The position numbers and the translations under genes were made by a program. A stretch of DNA of 64,000 bases, taken from contig NZ_JARXYJ010000001.1 of assembly GCF_029894425.1 (NCBI RefSeq), positions 9,010,501-9,074,500 of the forward strand. The letters are read 5' to 3'. The DNA is from Streptomyces sp. SAI-127 (GTDB taxonomy: Bacteria > Actinomycetota > Actinomycetes > Streptomycetales > Streptomycetaceae). Positions within the stretch are counted from its first letter, which is position 1. Each line of letters starts with the position of its first letter. A model generated the notes under the pieces. The model was not told the DNA's origin and searched no databases. It was given only the letters and a program-made list of their open reading frames with translations. This document shows, piece after piece, positions 55,035 through 63,657 of the stretch.

Positions 55035-56185
55035 AACAGTTCTCCCATGGCGCTGGCAAGCCAGTCGAGGTAGTCGGCGTAGCAGCCCCTGACGGTAATG
55101 ACGCGGCACTGCGCGACCAGCCGATCCAGCAGGTCGGAGTCCGTCGCGGTACTCCCGGGTGCCGGGGGAAGGGGAGCCTTCAGCCATGGGCGGTGGGTGT
55201 TGCCCGGGCTGTCCTTCCGCAGCTGGTTGTGCCGCACCAACTCACGTGCCCGGCCCGGGTCACACACCACCTCGGCCCGCACGGAGCCGGCGGTGGCATC
55301 GATCTGCGGCAGCAGGAGCGTCGCCGGTCGGGCGCTCGGTGTGGTGCCGACGCCGAAGTGGCCGGTGAGTGCTGGCACGTCGACCAGCACCTTGCCTTCG
55401 ACGGCGGCTTCCCAGTCGGCGCCCCCGGTGAGACTGTCCAACGGCTGTCCGGGGCCGAACACCACGGTGTGCACGTTGACGCGAGCCGGGACCCCGACCA
55501 TGACGACGCCTTGGCCGTCCGGTCCGACGCTCAGGCGGTCGGCGGTCACGAAGTCGTATCCGGCGCCCAGCAGAGCCAGCAGCGCGGTCGTCTTGCCCGC
55601 GTTGCGGTCGCCCAGTATCGCCACGCCCCGTTCCTCGCGCACGGCGGCGGCCGCGTGGAAGATGCGGAAACCGCTCCTGTGCTCGACACGCTGGAGCAAC
55701 TGGTCCCTCAGCAGGACCCGGGCTTGCAGTCCGACCTCTACGGTGCTGGATCCGACCACCAGCGCGTCGCGGCGCGCCTCGTCCACGGCGATCACGACGT
55801 CGGGACTGCGCCGCCGGGCCAGCGTCAACCCTGCGCCGCACCCGTGGAGTTCGGGCCGGTCGCGGAAAACGCGCATGTCCGTGCACGGCGTCCCGGTCGC
55901 GGGCGGTCCGTCAATGAGCAGTTTCAGGGTCAGGTCGGGGGCGCGCGGAGGACGACCCGGCACCAGGGCGTAGTAAGGGTGGTAGAAGTCCGTGAGACTT
56001 GCCAGCAGTGCCTCGTCGTCGCTGGCGACGCGGATGAGGACCCCGAGCCGTTCCGTCCACCGCTCATGCTTCGGACGGCGGTGGCGGTGCGGCAGCAGCC
56101 GTCGGACGGCGTCGTCGCACCAGCCGGAGTGCGGGGCTGTGCCGTGCGCCTCGGTGAGCATGGTCACGGGCCTGTGCTCAGACAT
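55031..56185 (-). CDS. HprK-like P-loop kinase
   Basis: A 384-aa protein whose C-terminal half carries a Walker A GDRNAGKTT (residues 192-200) in the setting FHAAAAVREERGVAILGD, typical of HPr kinase-like proteins that occur in actinobacterial RiPP and other clusters. The classical HPr kinase catalytic loop is hard to recognise. Relatives in lasso-peptide clusters phosphorylate a peptide residue; here no precursor or HPr is adjacent, so the acceptor is unknown, perhaps a carrier-bound intermediate. The ATG at 56185 overlaps the class II DAHP gene by 8 bp. A later start (56161) is possible. Confidence 0.68.
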   Translation of the reverse strand: MSEHRPVTMLTEAHGTAPHSGWCDDAVRRLLPHRHRRPKHERWTERLGVLIRVASDDEALLASLTDFYHPYYALVPGRPPRAPDLTLKLLIDGPPATGTPCTDMRVFRDRPELHGCGAGLTLARRRSPDVVIAVDEARRDALVVGSSTVEVGLQARVLLRDQLLQRVEHRSGFRIFHAAAAVREERGVAILGDRNAGKTTALLALLGAGYDFVTADRLSVGPDGQGVVMVGVPARVNVHTVVFGPGQPLDSLTGGADWEAAVEGKVLVDVPALTGHFGVGTTPSARPATLLLPQIDATAGSVRAEVVCDPGRARELVRHNQLRKDSPGNTHRPWLKAPLPPAPGSTATDSDLLDRLVAQCRVITVRGCYADYLDWLASAMGELL

Positions 56186-57542
56186 GGAGGAGGTCGACCA
56201 GGCAGAAGGCAAGTTCCAGCGCCTGCTCATTGTTCAGCCGGGGGTCGCAGGCCGTCTCGTAGCGGGTCACCAGGTCGGATTCCGTGATGTTGCCGGCGCC
56301 GCCGAGACACTCGGTGACCGGCTCCCCGGTCAGTTCGATGTGTACGCCCCCGGCATGTGTCCCCTCCTGCTCGTGGATGGCGAAGAACGAGCGCACCTCG
56401 GCCACGATGTCCTTCCAGTGGCGGGTCTTCTGCCCGGTCGCTGCCGTGAAGGTGTTGCCGTGCATCGGATCGCAGGACCAGACGACCTGGTGCCCCTTGG
56501 CACGGACGTGCCGGACCAGCGGCGGCAGGTTCTCGTCGATCCGGTCCTTGCCCATGCGCACGATGAAGGTCAGGCGCCCCGGATCGTTGCCGGGGTTCAA
56601 CCGCGCCACCAACGCGTCGACCTCGTCGGTGGTCGTCCCGGGACCGAGCTTGCAGCCGACCGGATTGCCCACGCCCGAGAAGTAGTGGACATGGGCGCCG
56701 TCGGGGTCCCTGGTCCGCTCGCCGATCCACGGGAAGTGAGTCGAGACGTCGTAGTACTCGCCGGTCAGGGAGTCGGCGCGGGTCAGGGCCTCCTCGTATC
56801 CGAGGAAGAGCGCGTCGTGGGACGTGAAGAGCTCGACCTGCGAGGTGACCGAATGATCGACGGGCATCCCGCAGGCGCGGGCGAAGCCCAGTGCGTTGTC
56901 GATCTCGGTGGCCACCCGCTCGTAGTCACGTCCCCGTGGGCTGCGCCGGACAAATTCTCTGTTCCACGCGTGTACCTGACTGAGACTCGCGAATCCGCCG
57001 TGCGTGAAGGCGCGTACCAGATTGAGTGTGGCCGCCGACTGGTCGTAGACCCGCAACAAACGCCACGGATCGGGGCGCCGCGCCTCGGGCAGGAACGCGA
57101 GGTCGTTGGCGGCCGGACCGCGGTACGACTCGAGCGTCACCCCGTCGATGGTCTCCGTCTCGCTGGAGCGGGGTTTGGCGAACTGCCCTGCGATGCGGCC
57201 CACCTTCAGCACGGGTGCCTTGGAGCCGTAGGTGAGGACGATGGCCATCTGAAGGAGAACCTTGAGCTTGTCCCGGATGTTGTCCGCCGTGAACGCCTCG
57301 AAGGTCTCGACACAGTCGCCGCCCTGGAGGAGGAAGCTGCGCCCGGCGCAGACCTCCGCCAGCTGGTCCCGCAGCGTGCGGATCTCTCCCGCGAAGACCA
57401 GCGGGGGGCGCCGTGCGATCTCCTTGAGTACGGCCTCGTACTCCGCCTGGTCGGGCCAGTTGGGTTGCTGTGCGATGGGATGGTTCCGCCAGGACGTCGG
57501 CGTCCAGCTCTTCGATACGGAGATGTCGCGGTTTACGGTCAT
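56178..57542 (-). CDS. DAHP synthase, class II
   Basis: A 454-aa class II (plant/Mycobacterium-type) 3-deoxy-7-phosphoheptulonate synthase. Signatures are SFLLQGGDCVETFEAFTAD, KVGRIAGQFAKPRS, SHFPWIGERT-like context (STHFPWIGERTRDPDGAHV), GVGNPVGCKLGP, RMGKDRIDENLP and WSCDPMHGNTF. Most Streptomyces carry one housekeeping copy; this one is inside a biosynthetic operon, so it is probably dedicated. RifH-type aminoDAHP synthases belong to the same class, so an amino substrate is possible. The gene lies 49 bp after the SDR gene and overlaps the HprK-like gene. Confidence 0.95.
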   Translation of the reverse strand: MTVNRDISVSKSWTPTSWRNHPIAQQPNWPDQAEYEAVLKEIARRPPLVFAGEIRTLRDQLAEVCAGRSFLLQGGDCVETFEAFTADNIRDKLKVLLQMAIVLTYGSKAPVLKVGRIAGQFAKPRSSETETIDGVTLESYRGPAANDLAFLPEARRPDPWRLLRVYDQSAATLNLVRAFTHGGFASLSQVHAWNREFVRRSPRGRDYERVATEIDNALGFARACGMPVDHSVTSQVELFTSHDALFLGYEEALTRADSLTGEYYDVSTHFPWIGERTRDPDGAHVHYFSGVGNPVGCKLGPGTTTDEVDALVARLNPGNDPGRLTFIVRMGKDRIDENLPPLVRHVRAKGHQVVWSCDPMHGNTFTAATGQKTRHWKDIVAEVRSFFAIHEQEGTHAGGVHIELTGEPVTECLGGAGNITESDLVTRYETACDPRLNNEQALELAFCLVDLLHV

Positions 57543-57591
57543 GGTGCCTTCTTAGAGATGAGGAAAAGGAGCGACTGCCGGCGGACAGGTC

Positions 57592-58365
57592 CTAGCCCGG
57601 ACCTTCGTCGAGGAACCGATCGCTGATCATGTATCCGCCGTCGACGGGGACAGCCGCCCCCGTGACGAAGTCCGATGCTCGGGAGGCGAAGAAGACGGTG
57701 ATCCCGGCGAGATCGGGGTTCCTGCCCCAACGGCCAGCCGGGCTGCGGCGTCGGATCTCCTCGCCCCGGGGCATCCGGGGCAGTTCGCCGTTGATGTCGG
57801 TGGGGAACCAGCCCGGCAGGACGGCGTTCGCCTGGATGCCGTGACCGCCCAGCTCCGCGGCCAGGGAGCGGGTCAGCCCGACCAGGCCCGCCTTGGTCGC
57901 CGCGTATCCGGCCGAACGGGGATGGCCGAAGACGGAGTACACCGACCCGACGTTTATGATCTTCCCGGATCCGGTCTCGCGCATGTGCCGCGCGGCCTCA
58001 CGGGCGCAGCGCAGAGATCCTGTGAGGTTGACGTCGATCATCCGCTCCCAGGCGGACAGATCGCCCTCACTGACAGGGTCGTCCAGATAGATGCCGGCAT
58101 TGTTGACCAGAATGTGTATGCCGTGGTCGCGTGCGATGTCGTCGAAGAACCGGGTGACGGCCAGAGCGTCCGTGATATCGAGGGGCCTGACCTCGAACTC
58201 GTCCGAGACTGCGGCGTTCTTCTCCGGGTCGCGTCCGGTGACGACCACTGTGGCACCGGCGTCCCGCAGGGCGCGGGCCATCGCCAGGCCCAACCCGCCG
58301 TTGCCGCCTGTCACCACGGCGACCTGGCCGTCCAGTGAGAACAGGTCGGTCAGTGGTGTCGTCAC
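57592..58365 (-). CDS. Short-chain dehydrogenase/reductase
   Basis: Classical SDR of 257 aa. The cofactor motif is VTGGNGGLGLAMARAL, NNAG follows, and the catalytic set is Ser in GSVYSVFG with YAATK. The C-terminus ends with VPVDGGYM. It resembles 2-deoxygluconate/gluconate 5-dehydrogenase-type SDRs and probably reduces or oxidises a hydroxyl on the cyclic or sugar-derived unit made in this cluster. The GTG at 58365 overlaps the aminotransferase stop as GTGA, so an SDR-then-transaminase pair acting on one ketone is plausible. Confidence 0.9.
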   Translation of the reverse strand: MTTPLTDLFSLDGQVAVVTGGNGGLGLAMARALRDAGATVVVTGRDPEKNAAVSDEFEVRPLDITDALAVTRFFDDIARDHGIHILVNNAGIYLDDPVSEGDLSAWERMIDVNLTGSLRCAREAARHMRETGSGKIINVGSVYSVFGHPRSAGYAATKAGLVGLTRSLAAELGGHGIQANAVLPGWFPTDINGELPRMPRGEEIRRRSPAGRWGRNPDLAGITVFFASRASDFVTGAAVPVDGGYMISDRFLDEGPG

Positions 58366-59621
58366 GCGAGTGTCCTAGCGGACGGCAGGTGGTGCGCGAC
58401 CAGGCGGACGGCGGACACCAGGTCCGCGCAGTCCTGTTCGTCCATCGAGGCCGAGAGGGGAATGTCGACGGTCCTGGCAACATGGCGGACGGATGAGGCC
58501 AGGGGGCCGTTCGGGCCGTCCGTGTCCTTCCCCAGGAAGCGCCAGTTCCAGAACGCGCGGACGTTGCGGTCCGTAGGGTCGCCGAAGGCGCGGGCATCGA
58601 TGCCCTCGGCGCGTAGGGCCCGGGCGAACCACTCGGCGTCGGTGGCCGCACCGGACTCGATCATCAGCAGCAGGGCATCGCCCAGGATCGCCCCTTCGAT
58701 CGGCCTGCGGACGCGGATGCCCTCGAGACCGCTCAACTCTCCGCTGATCCTGGTGTAGTTGGTGGACAGGCGCTCCAGCCGCAGCGGAAGGGAGTCGAGC
58801 TGGGCGGCGGCCAGCGCGCCGCGCAGCTCGTCCATCCGGAAGCTGTAAAGGGGCAGGGCCAGGTCATCCAGCTCGGCTGTCGCGAAGTGCCGGCGTACCC
58901 GTCCCTCGTACGCCCCGGACAGGACTGCGGCACGGGCCACAAGGCCAAGGTCGTCGCTGACGAGGATCCCGCCCTCGCCGGTGTTGATGCTCTTGTCGGA
59001 CTGGGTACTGAAGGCGCCTGCCAAACCGAACGTACCGAGCTGCCGCGCGCGCAGTCGCACGCCCATGGCCGGCACCGCGTCCTCGAAGACCGGGACACCT
59101 GCCTGATCCGCGAGCGCCACGATCGCGTCCATGTCCTCGGCCGCGCCTCGCATGTGCACCGCCATCACCGCGTCGACGTGCGACACGGTCTTGGCGAGTG
59201 CGTCGAGGTCGATGTGCAGGTTCTCGTCGACGGGAACCAGCACCGGTTCGGCGCCAGCGAGAAGGATCGCGCTGGGGGTGGCCGCGAAGGTGAAGACGGG
59301 GCAGGCCACCCGGCTTCCCGGCCCGATACCGGCCGCCATCAGGGCCAGAGCCAGGGCGGTCGTGCCGCTGGAGACGGCCAGCGCGCCAGCACTGCCGCAG
59401 AAGCCGCGGAAGCGTTCCTCGAACCTGCCGACCTCGGTCTCCGTGTGCGGCCGGGTGTCGTACCGAAACAGGCGCCGGCTGCGGATCACGCGGACCGCGG
59501 CCGCCTCCTCGGCCTCCCCGAGGAGCCGGTCACCCTTGTCGTACGTGGGCCACGGGGCCGTACGGGTCGGCGTGCCCCCTTCGATGGCCAACGCCCGTGG
59601 CGTGACCGTCCTAGTCGTCAC
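58362..59621 (-). CDS. DegT/DnrJ/EryC1/StrS-type PLP aminotransferase
   Basis: A 419-aa fold type I aminotransferase of the sugar-aminotransferase/AHBA-synthase family. PLP Lys is K210 in AFSTQSDKSINTGEGG, the Asp pairing with the pyridine N is in VFEDAVPAMG, and VSSGTTALALALMAAG forms the phosphate site. The usual ...A-H/Q-x-x-G after the Asp reads VPAMG, an unusual variant. It probably installs an amino group on a keto-sugar or keto-cyclohexane, perhaps after SDR oxidation. The GTG at 59621 has TGGGAG upstream. AHBA-synthase-like function is possible, but no aminoDHQ synthase or dehydratase is in the window. Confidence 0.88.
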   Translation of the reverse strand: MTTRTVTPRALAIEGGTPTRTAPWPTYDKGDRLLGEAEEAAAVRVIRSRRLFRYDTRPHTETEVGRFEERFRGFCGSAGALAVSSGTTALALALMAAGIGPGSRVACPVFTFAATPSAILLAGAEPVLVPVDENLHIDLDALAKTVSHVDAVMAVHMRGAAEDMDAIVALADQAGVPVFEDAVPAMGVRLRARQLGTFGLAGAFSTQSDKSINTGEGGILVSDDLGLVARAAVLSGAYEGRVRRHFATAELDDLALPLYSFRMDELRGALAAAQLDSLPLRLERLSTNYTRISGELSGLEGIRVRRPIEGAILGDALLLMIESGAATDAEWFARALRAEGIDARAFGDPTDRNVRAFWNWRFLGKDTDGPNGPLASSVRHVARTVDIPLSASMDEQDCADLVSAVRLVAHHLPSARTLA

Positions 59622-59733
59622 TGCGCACTCCCACTGATCATGTAGTTCCGAAAGGTCACTGGGCGACACCGTGCTTGTGCCGGAAGGAAATCGGGCAGCG
59701 TGTCGCGTAGGCCCACCTGGTCTCCCGCTGCCG

Positions 59734-61284
59734 TCAGAGGCGCTGTTCCAGGGAGCGGCGGTCGAGCTTTCCCGAGCGCAGTCGGGGGAGTTCACCAATC
59801 TCGACGGTCCGCAGCCCGAGCAGTTGGGTGTCAAACTTGCGCTGGACGTGCGCCATCAGGTCACGGGACTCAGGACGACTGCCCGGCAGCGCCACGTAGA
59901 ACGCCGTCAGGGCGTCGCCGCGGCGCGGGTCTGCGCGTCTGACGCAGCAGGCTTCGCGAATCCCCGGCATGACGGTGATCCACCGGTCGACCTCCTCCAG
60001 CGAGACGGAGACCCCGCCGCACTTCGCAACGTTCTTCTGCCGCCCGACCAGAGTGAGCCAGGGGCGGTGGCCCCCGGTCACGTCGAGTCGCCCGAGGTCT
60101 CCCGTCCACAGCCATCCGTCGCGCAGGGTGCGGGCGGTGGCCTCCTCGTCACCGACGTAGCACGACATCAGAGAGTGTCCTCGTACGCCCACTTCGCCGA
60201 CCTCGCCCTCCCCGAGGGTCCGCCCGTCGCGGGAGAGGACCGCGACCTCGCATCCGTGGAGCGGATGGCCCACGGCGGGCACCTCGCGGCCGAGCACATG
60301 GTCCTCGTACTCCGGTCCCGCCAGGTCGGCCGGCATCGTGGTCGCGAAGTTCATGCACTCGGACAGTCCGTAGCCCTGTACGACACGGTGTCGGCCCCGC
60401 TCGTACACCGCCTGAGCGGTCCCCCGGGCGAGCGGGGCGGCCGCGCTGATGAAGTACCGGAGTGCCGGCAGGTCGGGCCAGCGCCTCAGTTCCGACAGAA
60501 CCTGAAGCAGACTGGGCACGGTGGTCGCACGGGTGGCGCCCACTGTGGCGAGGCCACGGAGGTAGGACAGGGGGTCGAAACCCTGGAACAGGGCGCAGGT
60601 TCCGCCGCTGAGCAGGGTGGCAAGGACACCGAAGTGCAGCCCGTTGACGTGTGAGACGGGCAGGGCACACGCCATGGTCTGGCCCGAGGTCATCCGGTGG
60701 TGCCGGATCGTCGCCCGGACGTTGACCAGGACGGAGTAGTGGCTCTGCGCGACCGGCTTCGAGGCGGCGGTGGATCCGGTGGTGTACAGCACGAAGGCGA
60801 TAGGTCGGCTGTCCGGCTGTGTGCCCGTAAATGTGGGGATCTGCAGACGGACCCGACGGCCGCCCGGCGTGGCTTCGATCACCGCCCCGCACAGCAGGCC
60901 GAGTTGCTCCTCGCGTCGTTCCTCGGCGTCGTTGTCGTCGACGATGACCGCGGCGGCCCCGATCCGCAGGACGGACAGCAGATCGACGATGCTGTCGGCG
61001 GTGTTGGAGACCCGCACCCCGACATACGCCGTACCTGAGGGGACTGCCTCACGCAGCCACTTCGCACGTTCGTCGACGGCCCGGCCGAGCGCCTGATAGG
61101 TGATCCTCGACGTCTCGGTGCCCGAGGGACCTATTTCGACTAGACAGGTCAGATCCCGGTACTGGATAACAGCGTTGTCGAACCACTCGGTGATCAGCGT
61201 CGGCTCCAGCAGCGGCGACGTGCCCGGGATCCCGCAGTAGACGTCGACTCCCGGCCGCCCCGTCCGGGCCCCCGCACTCACCAT
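59734..61284 (-). CDS. Acyl/aryl-adenylating enzyme (AMP-binding)
   Basis: A 516-aa ANL-superfamily enzyme. Core motifs are the P-loop YTTGSTAASKPV (second Gly of STG replaced by Ala), ISAAAPLARGTAQ, GYGLSEC, the hinge region WTGDLGRLD, and the catalytic Lys in RLRSGKLDRRS. It should activate a carboxylic acid with ATP and load it onto a carrier, most simply the carrier domain encoded immediately upstream. The substrate is likely shikimate-derived, given the two DAHP synthases, but this is inference. The ATG at 61284 overlaps the carrier gene by 7 bp; a GTG at 61281 is the alternative. Confidence 0.9.
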   Translation of the reverse strand: MVSAGARTGRPGVDVYCGIPGTSPLLEPTLITEWFDNAVIQYRDLTCLVEIGPSGTETSRITYQALGRAVDERAKWLREAVPSGTAYVGVRVSNTADSIVDLLSVLRIGAAAVIVDDNDAEERREEQLGLLCGAVIEATPGGRRVRLQIPTFTGTQPDSRPIAFVLYTTGSTAASKPVAQSHYSVLVNVRATIRHHRMTSGQTMACALPVSHVNGLHFGVLATLLSGGTCALFQGFDPLSYLRGLATVGATRATTVPSLLQVLSELRRWPDLPALRYFISAAAPLARGTAQAVYERGRHRVVQGYGLSECMNFATTMPADLAGPEYEDHVLGREVPAVGHPLHGCEVAVLSRDGRTLGEGEVGEVGVRGHSLMSCYVGDEEATARTLRDGWLWTGDLGRLDVTGGHRPWLTLVGRQKNVAKCGGVSVSLEEVDRWITVMPGIREACCVRRADPRRGDALTAFYVALPGSRPESRDLMAHVQRKFDTQLLGLRTVEIGELPRLRSGKLDRRSLEQRL

Positions 61285-62768
61285 TGGCGTCGGGGCCGCG
61301 GCAGCGCGGAAGGCTCGGAGACGTGTCGGACACGGTTCCGGTCGAACATCCTGGCCCGGAAGCCGACCGGCCAGGTGGCGGGACTCCCGTCAAGGGCACC
61401 GTACTCGTCCAGGTACGACAGATCGTCGGGACGCAGTCGCCTCAGCAGCCCCGGATCGAGCACACCGGGGAACAGCACGTCGGTGAAGTGCAGACTGTAG
61501 TAGAACTCCGCCTCCACGCCGTACCGTTCGGCGAGCCGGACCAGTTGATCGATGTCGAGCGCACTCTCCGCGTGCCGGTACCACTGCACCATGTCGACGA
61601 AGCGGATGAGGCACAGATCCTTGCCGGAGCGGATGGAGCTGAGGGTCGTGGCCTCCCGGAACAGATGGATGCCCAGGTCCAGGAACATGTCCTCGTGACT
61701 CGGCACCCACGCCGTATCACCGGCGAGGCGAACCCGTTGTGCCCGGCTCCGGAAGTCTTCTGCGGGCAGGCTCTTCCCGCTGGCCGGCTCCATCAGGTCG
61801 CGACGCAGGTCGATGGAGAACACGTCGATGTACGGGTCGCTCGTGGGCCGGAGAAACGGGGGCAGGGCCGCGACGTTGAATCCCCAGAACAGCGCGGTCG
61901 TGCGGGGCAACGGGCCGACCGTCCGCCGGTCGGCCGAGTCGGTGCCCTGCTGGTAGCCGAGGCGCTGCAGGGTGGCGGCGACCTGTTCGACGTCGTCGCC
62001 GGCGACGTACAGGTCCGTGTCCTCCATGTAGCGCATGGCCGGGTCGGGATAGACGTGCGGTGACAGGTACGAGCCCTTGCGGACGACCGGCCGTACGCCG
62101 TCCTTGTCGAACGCGGTGAACAGCTGACGGCGTTCGCGCTCCCAGGCCTGGGCCCGGCCGCGGTTGTACAGGTAGACCGCGCGCAGAATGGACCTGCGGA
62201 CCGTGCCGATCGGGCCGAGGCCCTCCCGGTCGAAGTTGTGCGCGACCAGCCCCAGCACCCGGTGCCTGGTGGCGAGGTCCATGAACAAGCCCCAGTCCAG
62301 GCGGGGTTCGGTAGAGCTCAGCAGAGAAAGTGCGCGTTCGACGTGTTCCCGCGTCATGCCGACGCGCGCTGTACAAACCAGCAGCTCGGCCTCCAGGCCG
62401 GCCTCGGCCCACTGTGCGGTGACTGCCGGGCCGCTGACGTCCGGCCGTCGCCCGGCAGCGGGGGGAAGAGATTCCGCCTGGCGGCTGCCAGCTTTCCCGG
62501 CGTCGAGGTAGCGCGCCACCAACGCGCACACGCTGTCGAAACTGGTGAAGGCCTCTTGGGTCAGGTCGTCGTCCTCGATACGGATCTGGAACGTATCCTC
62601 GACGCACTGGGTGAACTGCACAAGCGTCAGTGAGTCGACCCCGAGGTCATGGAGCGAGGCGCCTTCCAACGCGCCGCGGTCGAGTGCGGGAGCCTCGTCC
62701 TGCGACTCCAGCAGTCCGGCGAGGACGTCGGCCACAGTGGTCGCGATGTCATCGAGTGTCTGCTGCAT
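61278..62768 (-). CDS. Carrier-protein / nucleotidyltransferase-like fusion
   Basis: A 496-aa two-domain protein. Residues 1-90 are an acyl/peptidyl-carrier domain with the phosphopantetheine site LGVDSLTLVQF (Ser46). From about 125 to the end is a domain of the uncharacterised nucleotidyltransferase type (NTP_transf_5-like): RPVVRKGSYLS (KGS at 231-233), then RYMEDTDLYV with acidic pair D250/D252. In many RiPP and NRPS clusters this second domain is free-standing; a fusion to a carrier is unusual. The fusion suggests the transferase acts on the substrate tethered to its own carrier arm. AGGTG precedes the ATG at 62768. Confidence 0.82.
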   Translation of the reverse strand: MQQTLDDIATTVADVLAGLLESQDEAPALDRGALEGASLHDLGVDSLTLVQFTQCVEDTFQIRIEDDDLTQEAFTSFDSVCALVARYLDAGKAGSRQAESLPPAAGRRPDVSGPAVTAQWAEAGLEAELLVCTARVGMTREHVERALSLLSSTEPRLDWGLFMDLATRHRVLGLVAHNFDREGLGPIGTVRRSILRAVYLYNRGRAQAWERERRQLFTAFDKDGVRPVVRKGSYLSPHVYPDPAMRYMEDTDLYVAGDDVEQVAATLQRLGYQQGTDSADRRTVGPLPRTTALFWGFNVAALPPFLRPTSDPYIDVFSIDLRRDLMEPASGKSLPAEDFRSRAQRVRLAGDTAWVPSHEDMFLDLGIHLFREATTLSSIRSGKDLCLIRFVDMVQWYRHAESALDIDQLVRLAERYGVEAEFYYSLHFTDVLFPGVLDPGLLRRLRPDDLSYLDEYGALDGSPATWPVGFRARMFDRNRVRHVSEPSALPRPRRQW

Positions 62769-62774
62769 CGCGGG

Positions 62775-63203
62775 TCACACCTCGTGGGTCTCGACGAGCC
62801 GCATCCTGTGGTCGTCGTCCAGCGGATGGTGCGGAACTCCGAAGGCCAGGAACCTGAAAACGCTGTCGCAGCCCTGCGCGGTGGTCACCCCATGAGGGCA
62901 CTCCGCGGGAACGAAGACGGAGTCTCCCTGCTTCAGCGGGTAGAGCGATCCTCCGATCCAGATGGCTCCTTCGCCGTCGAGGACGTAGAGGATGTGGTCG
63001 CCTTCGTGCTCGTGCATGTCGAACCGGGTCCCCGGCTCCATACATATCTCGTCCAGACCGATGGCATGGCCCGAGAACGAAACCGCCTGTGGGCCGGAGC
63101 GGCCGGTCACTCCCAGCAGGTCGAAGCCCTTTCCGTCGCGCACCTGCACAGGAGGGCACTGCGGGAGGGAACGGAGGTGTCCGGTGGAGTTGAACCCGCG
63201 CAT
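62775..63203 (-). CDS. Small cupin-domain protein
   Basis: A 142-aa single-domain cupin. Motif 1 is DMHEHEGDHILYVLDGEG and motif 2 is DSVFVPAECPHGVT, together giving the His/Glu metal-binding set. It may be an isomerase, epimerase or a metal-bound oxygenase for the pathway, or a stabilising protein. It is the first gene of the large minus-strand operon; only 6 bp separate it from the carrier gene. The ATG at 63203 has a weak GAAAGAGAG site. The promoter must lie in the 454-bp region upstream. Confidence 0.85.
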   Translation of the reverse strand: MRGFNSTGHLRSLPQCPPVQVRDGKGFDLLGVTGRSGPQAVSFSGHAIGLDEICMEPGTRFDMHEHEGDHILYVLDGEGAIWIGGSLYPLKQGDSVFVPAECPHGVTTAQGCDSVFRFLAFGVPHHPLDDDHRMRLVETHEV

Positions 63204-63657
63204 ATGGCTCTCTTTCCGAGGCGTCAGGAATGACGTACGTGGCAGAAGGCTCGCTGAGGCAAAGAGCCTTCATCAACTTTCACTCGCAAACTCGATTGGC
63301 TCTCTCGAATGAGTGCGCTTTCCTTCTCACGCTCCACGTCACCAGCACGCGCTGACGTGTCTGCGGCGAGACCGCAGGACATATGGCGGTGACAGTCAAT
63401 CTCTCTTGCTGATAGGAGAGTTAACTGGCGATGAGTGAGCGACAGGAGCGTTTCAATCGTGGGGTTGTCTACCCGGTGTGTCAATCCCGTACCCCGCGGC
63501 CGCCACAGATGCATGGCAAAGGCTTTCTTCGGAAGTGCAAAGAGATCCTCTAAGGATCGCCGGTGCCTTGTCGGGGAGTAGGGCCAGGGTTACGTTGCCC
63601 TGGCCGCTCACATGTGGGGGGACGAATTGGCGGTACTCCGGTTGCATCTGACAGCGG
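63204..63657. other. Divergent intergenic region of the cluster
   Basis: 454 bp between the divergent cupin and aldehyde dehydrogenase genes, with no credible gene on either strand. It must hold the promoter of the long minus-strand operon and probably that of the aldehyde dehydrogenase. It is less GC-rich than the flanks. I see no strong palindrome or known operator. Confidence 0.6.

Noticed and set aside
56178..59621. A complete AHBA (3-amino-5-hydroxybenzoate) pathway
   Set aside because: Only a class II DAHP synthase and a DegT aminotransferase fit; aminoDHQ synthase, dehydratase, RifL-type oxidoreductase and kanosamine genes are absent here.
55031..62768. Lasso-peptide cluster suggested by the HprK-like kinase, nucleotidyltransferase and sulfotransferase
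   Set aside because: No precursor peptide, leader-binding protein, protease or asparagine-synthetase-like cyclase is visible in the window.
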